Of a stretch of DNA of 64,000 bases, positions 47,605-56,180 are shown in pieces. Under the pieces are notes generated by a model. That model was not told the origin of the DNA, searched no databases, and was given only the letters and a program-made list of their open reading frames with translations. Location of the stretch: contig NZ_JAUSYN010000002.1 in the NCBI RefSeq assembly GCF_030816915.1, positions 4,043,501-4,107,500 of the forward strand. The letters run 5' to 3'. Made by a program: the position numbers and the translations under genes. Numbering within the stretch: position 1 is the first letter of the stretch; each line of letters opens with the position of its first letter. Origin of the DNA: Streptomyces sp. B3I8 (lineage in GTDB: Bacteria; Actinomycetota; Actinomycetes; Streptomycetales; Streptomycetaceae).

Positions 47605-48909
47605 ATGGCACCGTACGGAACCGACGACATCACCCCCGGTGCGACCCCGGGCGGGAACACGGGTGGCAGCGCGGGCGGGGCGCGGCGCAAGGCCTCGCGG
47701 TACGTCGTCCCCGCCGCGGTGGTGGGGGTGACGGCGGCGACCATCGGGCTCGTCCCGGCGCTCGCCGACTCCGGTGACCCCGACCTGCCGAAGATCAGCG
47801 CGCAGAAGCTCGTCGAGAAGGTCGCCGCGTCGCACGTGGACCAGCTTTCCGGCACCTTCAAGATCACCACCGATCTGGGTCTGCCGGACCTGGGCGGCCT
47901 GGAGAGCGGCCTGCTCTCCGGTGCCTCGTCCCAGGGCGGCTCCACCGCCGACCCCTCCGCCAGGCTGACGGAGCTGGCGAGCGGCACGCACACCCTGCGT
48001 GTGGCGATGGACGGGCCGGACAGGCACAAGCTGTCCATCGTCGAGAAGGCGGCCGAGTACAGCGTCATCCACAACGGCGACGAGGTGTGGGCGTACGACA
48101 GCGCGTCCAACCAGGCCTTCCACGCCCAGGAACCGGGCGGCGCGACCCACGACGGCCACGGGAAGAAGGGCGGCGGGCACCACGGCCCCGGGGGCGACGA
48201 CACGTCACTCACCCCCAAGGACCTCGCGCAGCAGGTCCTGAAGGCCGCCGACGGCACGACGTCCGTCACGGTCGACGGCACCGTCCGCGTCGCCGGTCGG
48301 GACGCCTACAAGCTGCTGGTCAAGCCGGAGAAGTCCGGTTCGACGATCGGTGCGGTCAGCATCGCGGTGGACGCGCGCACCGGGATGCCGCTGAAGTTCA
48401 CGCTCACCCCCGCCTCGGGCGGCGCGGCCGTGGTGGACGCGGGCTTCACCAAGGTCAGCTTCGACCGGCCGGCCGCGTCGACGTTCGACTTCACCCCGCC
48501 CAAGGGCACCAAGGTCACCGAGGAGGACGACGCGGAGAAGGCGGCGCCGCACAAGGGTGCGGGCGGCATGCCGGGCGCGGGCCTGCCCGGCCTCGGCGCT
48601 TTCGGCGACCTCGGCGGCGCGGACGGCGCGGGTGGCGCCAGGACGATCGGCGAGGGCTGGTCTGCGATAGCCGAGTTCGGCGGTGACGAGAGCATGCCCT
48701 CCGGCTCCTCGCACGGCTCGGGTTCGGCCGACGACAGTGCTGCCTCCGGCCTCCTCGGCTCCTTCGGGGACAAGGTGAGCGGCAAGTTCGGCTCGGGCAC
48801 GGTCTACTCGACCCGCCTGGTCAACGCGCTGATGACCGAGGACGGCAAGGTGTACGTGGGCGCGGTCACCAAGGACGCGCTGGTGAAGGCGGCCGACGCG
48901 GCCAAGTAG
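47605..48909 (+). CDS. Exported LolA-like / DUF2092 protein
   Basis: A 434-residue protein with a Gly-rich cytoplasmic N-terminus (residues 1-34) and one hydrophobic segment (YVVPAAVVGVTAATIGLVPALA) acting as signal anchor or uncleaved signal. A beta-rich domain resembling the LolA/LppX lipid-carrier fold follows (HTLRVAMDGPDRHKLSIVEKA, VWAYDSASNQAFH, DAYKLLVKPEKSGSTIGAV). A His/Gly-rich loop near 180-195 and a long Gly/Ser tail are insertions. ATG 47605 has GGAGGTAAGG upstream. An ABC-2 exporter gene pair follows 48 bp downstream on the same strand, suggesting a joint role in envelope lipid or lipoprotein trafficking; this is inferred. Confidence 0.82.
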   Translation: MAPYGTDDITPGATPGGNTGGSAGGARRKASRYVVPAAVVGVTAATIGLVPALADSGDPDLPKISAQKLVEKVAASHVDQLSGTFKITTDLGLPDLGGLESGLLSGASSQGGSTADPSARLTELASGTHTLRVAMDGPDRHKLSIVEKAAEYSVIHNGDEVWAYDSASNQAFHAQEPGGATHDGHGKKGGGHHGPGGDDTSLTPKDLAQQVLKAADGTTSVTVDGTVRVAGRDAYKLLVKPEKSGSTIGAVSIAVDARTGMPLKFTLTPASGGAAVVDAGFTKVSFDRPAASTFDFTPPKGTKVTEEDDAEKAAPHKGAGGMPGAGLPGLGAFGDLGGADGAGGARTIGEGWSAIAEFGGDESMPSGSSHGSGSADDSAASGLLGSFGDKVSGKFGSGTVYSTRLVNALMTEDGKVYVGAVTKDALVKAADAAK

Positions 48910-48957
48910 GTGCCGGGTCCGCCCCGGCGGACGGCAGGGCCACGAGTGGGGGAGCGC

Positions 48958-50028
48958 ATGGAGGAACCGTCCGCGGAGGACACGGCGCAACCGTCCACGA
49001 CGTCCCGGTCCACGGCGGAGCCGTCCCCGGCCGCAGGTGACGGGGCCGGGGACGAGGCCGGGGCCGAGGTCGGTTCCGAGGTCGGGGCGGTCATCGCCAC
49101 CCGTGCGCTCACCAAGCGGTACCGCGGCGGACAGCTCGCCGTGGACGGTCTCGACCTGACCGTCCCGGCGGGCAGCGTCTTCGGCTTCCTCGGGCCCAAC
49201 GGTTCCGGCAAGACCACCACGATCCGCATGCTGATGGGTCTCATCGAGCCGACCTCCGGCACGGCGCACGTGCTCGGCCGGCCCATGCCCCGCGCGGGCC
49301 GTGCCGTCCTCCCGCACGTCGGCGCGCTCATCGAGGGCCCGGCGCTGTACGGCTTCCTCTCCGGGCGCGACAACCTCCTGCGCTACGACGACGCCGACCC
49401 CACCGCCGACCCCCGCACCCGGCGGGCCCGGGTCGGGGCCGCCCTGGACCGGGTCGGGCTGACCGCGGCCGCCGGCAAGAAGGCGAGGGCGTACTCGCTC
49501 GGCATGAAGCAGCGGCTCGGCCTCGCCGCGGCCCTGCTCCGGCCGCGACGGCTGCTCGTCCTGGACGAGCCGACCAACGGCCTCGACCCGCAGGGCATGC
49601 GTGAGATCCGCACCCTGGTCAGGGAGTTGGCCTGCGACGGCACCACCGTCTTCCTCTCCTCCCACCTGCTGGACGAGATCGAGCAGGTCTGCACCCACGT
49701 GGCCGTGATGGCCGGGGGCCGGCTCCTGACCCAGGGCACGGTGGCCGAACTGGCGGCCGGCGCGCGGGGACGGCTGGTCGTGACCACCCCGGACGCGGCG
49801 AACGCGGTGGACGCGGCCCGGGTACTGAAGGAACAGGGCGTGGACGACGTCGTACTGGCCGAGGACCGGGTCACCGTCACCGGAGAACCCCCGGAGGGCG
49901 AACTCGCCGACCTCAACGCGGCCTTGGTGACGGCGGGGGTGCGCGTGCGGGGCTTCGCCGTGGAACGGGCCTCGCTGGAGGACACGTTCGTGGCTCTGAC
50001 GGGGGAGGGCTTCGATGTCGCGGGCTGA
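48958..50028 (+). CDS. ABC exporter ATP-binding protein (ABC-2 type)
   Basis: A 356-residue ATPase. After an acidic, Ala-rich leader (about residues 1-45) come Walker A GPNGSGKTTT near 81-90, signature SLGMKQRLGLAAALL near 180, Walker B LLVLDEPTNGLDP near 202-214, and the switch His in LSSHLLDEIEQV. The C-terminal accessory domain resembles DrrA/CcmA-type exporters. ATG 48958 follows GGGGGAGCGC. The stop overlaps the permease start by 14 bp, so the two form one exporter, probably with the LolA-like protein upstream. Confidence 0.93.
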   Translation: MEEPSAEDTAQPSTTSRSTAEPSPAAGDGAGDEAGAEVGSEVGAVIATRALTKRYRGGQLAVDGLDLTVPAGSVFGFLGPNGSGKTTTIRMLMGLIEPTSGTAHVLGRPMPRAGRAVLPHVGALIEGPALYGFLSGRDNLLRYDDADPTADPRTRRARVGAALDRVGLTAAAGKKARAYSLGMKQRLGLAAALLRPRRLLVLDEPTNGLDPQGMREIRTLVRELACDGTTVFLSSHLLDEIEQVCTHVAVMAGGRLLTQGTVAELAAGARGRLVVTTPDAANAVDAARVLKEQGVDDVVLAEDRVTVTGEPPEGELADLNAALVTAGVRVRGFAVERASLEDTFVALTGEGFDVAG

Positions 50029-50959
50029 GGCGTCGGGCACGGGCACGGGCACGGGGACTGCGACGGGGACGGCGGCGGCCGCGCCGGTGCCGGAGTCGGC
50101 TGCCGCTGCCGTGCGCCGGCCGCGTCCGCTGTGGTCCCTCGGGCTGTTCCGCAGCGAGCTGGGCCTCACCTTCCGCCGCTGGCGCACGCTCGCGCTGCTG
50201 GGGGTGCTGGTCGCGGTGCCGGTGCTCGTCGGTGTCGCCGTGAAGATCGAGACGAGCGACGGCTCCTCCGCCGGCGGGGGCGAGGGCGGCCCGGCGTTCC
50301 TCGCGCAGATCACCAACAACGGCCTGTTCCTGGTGTTCACCGCGCTCGCCGCGACGCTCCCCTTCTTCCTGCCGATGGCCGTCGGCGTCGTCGCGGGCGA
50401 CGCCCTCGCCGGCGAGGCGAACGCCGGCACCCTGCGTTACCTCCTGGTCGCGCCGGCCGGCCGCACCCGGCTGCTGCTCGCCAAGTACGCGACGGTACTG
50501 ACGTTCTGCCTGGCCGCGACCCTGGCGGTGGCGGTCTCGGCACTCGCGGTCGGTGCCCTGCTGTTCCCCCTGGGCGAGCTGACGACCATCTCCGGCACCC
50601 GCATAGGCTTCGGCGACGGACTCCTGCGGGCATTGCTCATCGCGGTGGTCGTGGCCGCCTCCCTGGTCGGAGTGGCGACGCTCGGTCTGTTCGTCTCCAC
50701 GCTCACCAACAGCGGCATCGCGGCGATGGCGACGACGGTCGGGCTCCTGATCACCGTGCAGATCCTCGACCAGATACCCCAACTGCACGCGATGCGGCCG
50801 TACCTCTTCTCCCACTACTGGCTGTCCTTCGCGGACCTGATGCGGGACCCCGTCTACTGGGACGACCTGCTCCGCGACCTCGGCCTCCAGGCCCTGTACG
50901 GCGCGGTGTTCGGCTCGGCCGCCTGGGCCCGCTTCACGGCGAAGGACATCACCGCCTGA
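50015..50959 (+). CDS. ABC-2 type membrane permease
   Basis: A 314-residue integral membrane protein with about six helices. The first 38 residues are a low-complexity Gly/Thr/Ala leader (GTGTGTGTATGT) arising from a simple DNA repeat. GDALAGEANAGTLRYLLVAPAGRTRLLLAKY near residue 130 is the conserved cytoplasmic segment of ABC-2 permeases. ATG 50015 overlaps the ATPase gene by 14 bp. The 3' end overlaps the convergent LysR gene by 11 bp. The exported substrate is unknown. Confidence 0.9.
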   Translation: MSRAEASGTGTGTGTATGTAAAAPVPESAAAAVRRPRPLWSLGLFRSELGLTFRRWRTLALLGVLVAVPVLVGVAVKIETSDGSSAGGGEGGPAFLAQITNNGLFLVFTALAATLPFFLPMAVGVVAGDALAGEANAGTLRYLLVAPAGRTRLLLAKYATVLTFCLAATLAVAVSALAVGALLFPLGELTTISGTRIGFGDGLLRALLIAVVVAASLVGVATLGLFVSTLTNSGIAAMATTVGLLITVQILDQIPQLHAMRPYLFSHYWLSFADLMRDPVYWDDLLRDLGLQALYGAVFGSAAWARFTAKDITA

Positions 50960-51875
50960 GCGGTGTCCGCACGTCCGCAGCGTCCGCGATGTGGTGGGAC
51001 ATGTCGGCCAGGGGCGCCCCGGCGGCGGCCGGGTGGGTCGCGGCGACGTCCGCGGCCGTACGGAGGAAGGCGGCGAGTTCCCGGTCGTCGCGGTCCGCGG
51101 GCCAGACGGCGAGCAGGGTGGTGCGGCGGTTCTCGACGGGCACGGTGAGCAGGCCATGGCCGAGACGCCGGGCGACCGACTCCGGCAGGAGGGCGATCAT
51201 GCGGCCCAGGGCGATCAGCTCGGCGATCTGACCGGTGTCCGTGATGAGAGGCCCCTCGCCGGGCGACCGCGCGGACCACCGAGGGAAGACCTCGCCGACG
51301 AGATCGGACATGCGCAGGCAGGAGGCGCCGGCCAGACGGTGTGTGCGCGGCAGGACCGCCACCTCGCGCTCGGTCAGCAACTCCTCGGTGTCCAGACCGG
51401 CGAGATCGTCCTGGGGCAGGCGCAGCAGTGCGAGGTCCGCGGTGCCGTCGCGCAGCAGGGCTGTCTCCCCGCCGATCCCGCAGAGGAGCACTTCGACCTC
51501 GACGTCGGCCCCGACGGTGTCGGCGTCGGGACGGTCGGCGAAACGGGCGAGTACGGAGGGCAGCAGCCCGCCGTCGCCGCCCGGCTTCATCGCGACGGTG
51601 AGGCGCCGGGGGGCCCGTCCGGCACGTCGGGTCGCGTTCTCCGCCGCCGTCAGGGCGGCCAGGGCCTTGCGTCCCTCTTCGAGAAGGGTTTCTCCGGGGC
51701 GGGTCAGGAGGACCTGGCGGCTGGTGCGGTCCAGCAGCCGAACGCCGAGCCGGCGCTCGAGCCGTTGCATCGCGCGGGACAGTGACGGCTGGGAGATGCC
51801 GAGCCGGTCGGCGGCACGGCTGAAGTTGCGTTCCTCGGCCACGGCCACGAAGTAGGCCAGCGCGCGCGAATCCAT
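50949..51875 (-). CDS. LysR-family transcriptional regulator
   Basis: A 308-residue LysR-type regulator. The HTH is at residues 4-60 (RALAYFVAVAEERNFSRAADRLGISQPSLSRAMQRLERRLGVRLL), followed by a two-lobed effector-binding domain (RRLTVAMKPGGDGGLLPSVL, LLRDGTADLALLRLP). ATG 51875 lies inside a 19-bp perfect palindrome with a TACCCT -10-like hexamer six bases upstream, so the transcript is probably leaderless and autoregulated at that palindrome. It is divergent from a SnoaL-like gene, its most likely target, and overlaps the convergent permease gene at its 3' end. Confidence 0.92.
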   Translation of the reverse strand: MDSRALAYFVAVAEERNFSRAADRLGISQPSLSRAMQRLERRLGVRLLDRTSRQVLLTRPGETLLEEGRKALAALTAAENATRRAGRAPRRLTVAMKPGGDGGLLPSVLARFADRPDADTVGADVEVEVLLCGIGGETALLRDGTADLALLRLPQDDLAGLDTEELLTEREVAVLPRTHRLAGASCLRMSDLVGEVFPRWSARSPGEGPLITDTGQIAELIALGRMIALLPESVARRLGHGLLTVPVENRRTTLLAVWPADRDDRELAAFLRTAADVAATHPAAAGAPLADMSHHIADAADVRTPLRR

Positions 51876-51890
51876 ACCCTCAGGGTATGG
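51872..51890. promoter_or_regulatory. 19-bp palindrome overlapping the LysR start codon
   Basis: CCATACCCTCAGGGTATGG has 9-bp arms around one base and contains a T-N11-A LysR-type core (T at 51875, A at 51887). It covers the likely -10 and the ATG of the regulator, about 130 bp before the divergent gene. Confidence 0.6.
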
Positions 51891-52016
51891 GAGGGAGGCC
51901 CGGCGGGTGTTGGTCGCGCGCCTGCCGGGTGGTTGGGTGAGGCCGCGTCGACCGTCGGCCCCGGCGAGGGGCGGTCGACGCTTCCCGGCGGTCGGCGAGG
52001 TCAGGAGTACGGGCAC

Positions 52017-52463
52017 ATGGGCAAGGGCGACCGGAACACCCGGCGTATGCGTCTCTTCGTCGAAGAGGTGCAGAACAACGCGCGTCTCGAACTCATCGAC
52101 GAACTCGTCAGTCCCTCCTTCCACAATCACAGCGCGGAACCGGGCCGAGGGGAGGACCGGGAAGGTGTCCGCGCGGCGGTCGCGGCACTGCACGCGGCCT
52201 TCTCGGATCTCCGTGTCGAGGTGAAACAGTGCGTCGGTGAGGGCGATCTGGTGGCGACGCACAAGGTGCTCCGCGGACGCCACACCGGCGAGTGGGCCGG
52301 CATCGCGCCGTCGGGCAGGCCGTTCGCACTCGAGGTGATGGACCTCGTCCGGTATCGCGACGGTCTGCAGGTCGAGCACTGGTCGGTCGCGGACGCGCTC
52401 GGGTTCCTGAGGCAGACCGGGGCTTTGCCCGGGGGCCGAGACCGGGACACCTCCGAAGGCTGA
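52017..52463 (+). CDS. SnoaL-like ester cyclase / NTF2-fold protein
   Basis: A 148-residue protein of the SnoaL-like polyketide-cyclase family: NARLELIDELVSPSFHNHSAEPG near residues 20-42, and GIAPSGRPFALEVMDLVRYRDG with the terminal VEHWSVADALGFLRQTGAL. This is the usual pattern of small NTF2-fold proteins annotated as ester cyclases, whose substrates are mostly unknown. ATG 52017 follows AGGAG; an upstream GTG in frame would add a non-conserved leader. It is divergent from the LysR gene, which probably controls it. It converges on the DUF6668 gene. Confidence 0.85.
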   Translation: MGKGDRNTRRMRLFVEEVQNNARLELIDELVSPSFHNHSAEPGRGEDREGVRAAVAALHAAFSDLRVEVKQCVGEGDLVATHKVLRGRHTGEWAGIAPSGRPFALEVMDLVRYRDGLQVEHWSVADALGFLRQTGALPGGRDRDTSEG

Positions 52464-52471
52464 ACCGGCGG

Positions 52472-53080
52472 TCAGCGGCGGGCGGGGGGCGGGCCGGGTG
52501 GGCCCGTCAGCCGGGCGAGGTGGTCGCACTCGCGCGGGGGGCGGCCGCTGAGGTCGTTGGTGCGCCAGGCTGTCACCCACGGCACGCGGTAGACGTCGAT
52601 CGCCGCCTCGACGGCCTTGACCCGCTGGGCGAGCGGGCGCGGCAGCCGGCCCGGTGCGTCCGCGACGAGGACGACGGCGTCGAGGTCGAGGCCGGGCGGC
52701 GCGTCGCCCCGGCGGAAGATGTCGAGGGTGTTCGCCACGGCCTCCAGCCCCGTGGCGTGCGTACGGCCGACGAGGAGGACCGACGGGGGTTCGCCGTGGT
52801 CGGGCCGGGGCCAGGCCCGACCGGTGTCGTGACCGCCGAAGACCGCGGCGAGCGTGGTGACACCGGCCCCGCCGTGCGTCGCCACCCAACTGAAACGCCG
52901 GGGACTCGCCGTCGCGGGCGGTACACCGGGACGCGCCGGTGACGCCGCGTACGCCGGAGCCGCCGGATACGTCGGGGGCACCGTGTCGCCCACCGGTCCG
53001 CGGAGCCAGATGTCCGGTCCGCCGGGGGGCTGCCCGGTGCCTCCCGGACCGCCGGTTCCCCGCCCTGCGGCTGGCTGCAT
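52472..53080 (-). CDS. DUF6668-type P-loop-like protein
   Basis: A 202-residue protein. A disordered Pro/Gly-rich N-terminus (1-65) is followed by a fold resembling ParA/MinD-like NTPases: FSWVATHGGAGVTTLAAVFGG near 68-88 looks like a Walker A motif but lacks the lysine (GGAGVTT rather than GKGGxGKT). PPSVLLVGRTHATGLEAV and LDAVVLVADAPGRLP follow, where Walker B would be. ATP hydrolysis is therefore doubtful. I recall similar actinobacterial proteins grouped as DUF6668, of unknown function. It is divergent from a Pro/Ala-rich TPR protein across 237 bp; the two may work together. Confidence 0.7.
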   Translation of the reverse strand: MQPAAGRGTGGPGGTGQPPGGPDIWLRGPVGDTVPPTYPAAPAYAASPARPGVPPATASPRRFSWVATHGGAGVTTLAAVFGGHDTGRAWPRPDHGEPPSVLLVGRTHATGLEAVANTLDIFRRGDAPPGLDLDAVVLVADAPGRLPRPLAQRVKAVEAAIDVYRVPWVTAWRTNDLSGRPPRECDHLARLTGPPGPPPARR

Positions 53081-53317
53081 CGACTGCCTCCTCCTCGTCG
53101 GACCGGTGGATGCCACGGCGCCGCGGGGCACCCGGATTCGGGCACGAGTTCTTGGGACGAAAATGTCACGTCCCGGTGACGCCAGGCGCGGAAAACAAGC
53201 GCGAGACTCAACACCGTACGCGAACGGGGATCTTGCGGACGAGGGAGCGTACGGTTCCCGGCAGTCTCCACGACCCCCTCCCCGCGCACCTCCGCCGAAC
53301 GACCCGAGTGAGGAACG

Positions 53318-54898
53318 ATGTCTCGACTCCACCGCGAACACAAGCGGAGCCGCTCCACAGCGGGGGCCGTCTCCACGGCGCACACCGGCGCCGGACCGAC
53401 CCCGATCGAGGTCCGGGTGCCGGTGCCGACGCAGCGGGAACCGGAGCGTGGGCCGGGCGGGGGCGCGACGGTCGGCGGTATGCCGGTGGTCGCGGGCACG
53501 GGGGAGTCGGTCCAGGAGGCCGTACTGAACCATCTGCACCGCCTCACCCTCGCCGCCGGGCATCCCGTCCTCGCGACGGTGCGCGACGAACGCATCGGTT
53601 ACGTGATCCCGCTGCGGATCCACGTGGACGGGTCGAGCACGTACGCGGGACAGCCGGAGCGGTTCGAGGCCGTCGTGCCGACCTCCGTCCGGACGGACGC
53701 GGGGCAGGCGGCGCCGGCGGCGCAGGCGGGGACGCAGGCGGGGACGCGCGTCACGCCGCCGCCACCGCCCGGCGCGGCACCGGCGGCCACGCCGGAGCCC
53801 CGCCGCGACAGGCCGACCCGTGCGCTGCGGGCGGTCGAGGAGCGGACGGAGGAGCGGGCGGCTCAGCAGTCGGCGGAGCGGGCGCCGGATACCGCCGGTG
53901 CCCGGCACGGTCAGGAGGCGCGGCCGGGAGCGACGCCCGCCGGGCACACCGTGGCGACCTTCATGCTGCGGGCGGTTCCCGAGCAGCAGCCGCTGATCAC
54001 GGTGACGCCCGGGCTCGCCCAGGACCTGTCCGCGGGCCCCACCGCCCCCACGACCGACGACGGAAACGGCCCGCGGCCCCCGGAGCCGGGCACCGTCCAG
54101 CCCCCGCGGGGGGAGTTCGGCCCCCCGCCGGTACTGCCGGCCCAGGTCCCGGTGCAGGAGCCCGCACCCGCCCCGGCCCCGGCCGCCGAGGCACCTGCCC
54201 CGACGCGGGCACCCGCCCCCACGCAGGCACCCACCCCCGCACAGGCGCCCACCCGCGCCCCGGCCTCCGATCCCGAATCCGACCCGGACTTCTACTCCGC
54301 TCCGGCCTGGAAGCCCACCCCCGCGCCGCGCACCGTGCCCGTGGAGGAGGTGAAGGAGCCGCCCGTGCGGGAGTTCGACTCCGTGGTCGACGTGGTGCTG
54401 GCGGCCGAGCCCGGCACTGTGCCCGGCACCCCCGACGGGCCGTTCACCGCCCCCATGGCGACCATCGGCGAGGCGGTGCGCAACGGGCGCATCGACGAGG
54501 CCGCGGCGCTCGCCGAGGAGACGGTCGCGGAGGCCTCCGGCACGCTCGGCGGCGAGCACCCGGAGGTGCTGCGGCTGCGCGAACTCAGCGCGTACGTCGC
54601 CTACCTGGCAGGGGACCCGCTCCGTTCGTTCCACCTCTCTCTGGAGCTCGCCCGGGTGCACCACCGGCTGGGGGACGCGCGCGCCGCGTACGGCAACGTG
54701 CAGAGCGCGGCCGCCGCCTGGCGCGCGGTGCGCGACCCGCTCCAGGGACTGCACCTGGGCCGCGACCTGCTCGGCACCTGGACCGAGCTCGCGGCGAACG
54801 AGGGTCCCGCCGCCGACGACCTGGAGCAGCTCCGGTCGGCGCGCAACCGCATGACCCGCCTCGCCGGACGCGCCCGCGCCCTCGCCGAGGAGCAGTAG
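53318..54898 (+). CDS. Pro/Ala-rich protein with C-terminal TPR-like repeats
   Basis: A 526-residue protein. Residues about 60-125 form a small globular segment (VQEAVLNHLHRLTLAAGHPVLATV, then RIGYVIPLRIHVDGSS). A long disordered Pro/Ala/Thr-rich linker (about 130-335, with APAPTQAPTPAQAPTRAP near the end) precedes a helical domain of TPR type (IGEAVRNGRIDEAAALAEETVAEAS, LGGEHPEVLRLRELSAYVAYLAGD, RVHHRLGDARAAYGNVQSAAAAW). There is no signal peptide, so it is probably cytoplasmic. ATG 53318 follows GAGGAAC. It is divergent from the DUF6668 gene, suggesting a joint function I cannot name. Confidence 0.78.
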   Translation: MSRLHREHKRSRSTAGAVSTAHTGAGPTPIEVRVPVPTQREPERGPGGGATVGGMPVVAGTGESVQEAVLNHLHRLTLAAGHPVLATVRDERIGYVIPLRIHVDGSSTYAGQPERFEAVVPTSVRTDAGQAAPAAQAGTQAGTRVTPPPPPGAAPAATPEPRRDRPTRALRAVEERTEERAAQQSAERAPDTAGARHGQEARPGATPAGHTVATFMLRAVPEQQPLITVTPGLAQDLSAGPTAPTTDDGNGPRPPEPGTVQPPRGEFGPPPVLPAQVPVQEPAPAPAPAAEAPAPTRAPAPTQAPTPAQAPTRAPASDPESDPDFYSAPAWKPTPAPRTVPVEEVKEPPVREFDSVVDVVLAAEPGTVPGTPDGPFTAPMATIGEAVRNGRIDEAAALAEETVAEASGTLGGEHPEVLRLRELSAYVAYLAGDPLRSFHLSLELARVHHRLGDARAAYGNVQSAAAAWRAVRDPLQGLHLGRDLLGTWTELAANEGPAADDLEQLRSARNRMTRLAGRARALAEEQ

Positions 54899-54947
54899 AC
54901 CGGACGGCACGGACGCACAGGGAGCCGAGAGGGCCTGGACGCCGTCC

Positions 54948-55985
54948 TCAGCGGCTCGACGTCCCCTCGGCCCCCTCGGGCCGGGGCGCCCGCCCCGGCT
55001 CCCGCGCCGTAGCCGCCGCACCGGCGGGGGCGGCGGCCCGTTCACGCGCCGTACGGTTCCGCAGCGCCACGGCACTCCGGCGGGCCGTGCGCAGCGCGTC
55101 CCAGGTCAGCAGGACGAGGGCCGCCCACACCAGGACGAATCCCGCCCACCGCTCGGGTGGCATCTCCTCGTGGAAGTACAGGATGCCCAGCAGGAACTGG
55201 AAGACCGGCGTCAGGTACTGCAGCAGCCCCAGTGTCGACAGCGGCACCCGGATCGCGGCGGCCCCGAAGCACACCAGCGGCAGCGCGGTCACCAGGCCGG
55301 CCGCGGCGAGCAGCACGGCGTGGCCGACGCCGTGCGAGGCGAACGTCGAACCGCCGTGCGTGCCCCTCCACAGCAGATAGGCGAGCGCCGGCGGGAACAG
55401 CACGGCGGTCTCCGCGGCCAGCGATTCGATGCCGCCCAGGTTGACCTTCTTCTTCACCAGTCCGTACGTGGCGAACGAGAAGGCGAGGCAGAGGGAGATC
55501 CACGGCGGCCGGCCGTAGCCGACGGTGAGGACGACCACCGCGAGGGCGCCGATCCCGACGGCCGCCCACTGCGTGGTCCGCAGCCGTTCCTTCAGCAGCA
55601 GCACACCCATGGCGATGGTGACCAGCGGGTTGATGAAGTAGCCGAGCGAGGCCTCGACGACGTGCCCGGAGTTCACCGCCCAGATGTAGACACCCCAGTT
55701 GACGGTGATCACGGCGGCGGCGATCGTGACCAGCCCCAGCCGTCGCGGCGACCGCAGCAGCTCGCCCGCCCACGCCCAGCGGCGCATCACCAGCAGCGCC
55801 ACCCCGACCAGGCCGAGCGACCAGACCATGCGGTGGGCGAGTATCTCCACCGCGCCGGCCGGCTTCAGCAGCGGCCAGAACAGGGGGACGAGGCCCCACA
55901 TGCCGTACGCGGCGAAGCCGTTGAACAGACCGGCGCGCGACTCGCCGTCGGGCCCGTTCGATCCCTTGGTCGGCTGCCCGGGCAC
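54948..55985 (-). CDS. rarD: EamA-family transporter RarD
   Basis: A 345-residue membrane protein with ten predicted helices in two EamA (DMT) halves. It begins GLFNGFAAYGMWGLVPLFWPLL and contains VNWGVYIWAVNSGHVVEASLGYFINPL near 120-148, the RarD hallmark region. Substrates are not established. The GTG at 55985 is chosen because GAGGAGG lies six to seven bases upstream; the ORF extends further with Arg-rich non-coding sequence. The last 50 residues form a charged, Ala/Arg-rich cytoplasmic tail. It lies downstream of, and converges with, the TPR gene. Confidence 0.88.
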   Translation of the reverse strand: MPGQPTKGSNGPDGESRAGLFNGFAAYGMWGLVPLFWPLLKPAGAVEILAHRMVWSLGLVGVALLVMRRWAWAGELLRSPRRLGLVTIAAAVITVNWGVYIWAVNSGHVVEASLGYFINPLVTIAMGVLLLKERLRTTQWAAVGIGALAVVVLTVGYGRPPWISLCLAFSFATYGLVKKKVNLGGIESLAAETAVLFPPALAYLLWRGTHGGSTFASHGVGHAVLLAAAGLVTALPLVCFGAAAIRVPLSTLGLLQYLTPVFQFLLGILYFHEEMPPERWAGFVLVWAALVLLTWDALRTARRSAVALRNRTARERAAAPAGAAATAREPGRAPRPEGAEGTSSR

Positions 55986-56180
55986 CGGCGCCTCCTCTCC
56001 CACGCTCTCCCGCGCTCCACCGCGGCTTCCACGGGCCGTACACCGGTTCCGTGCGCCGCGCGTGCGCGGTTCGGGCGTCCGTACGACCCTCCGCGCAAGG
56101 TAACGCCGGAAACCCCCGGCTGTCATGCCCGTATCGGCATACGGTCATGACAGCCGGGGGTCGCCCCGGACGTGCCGCGG

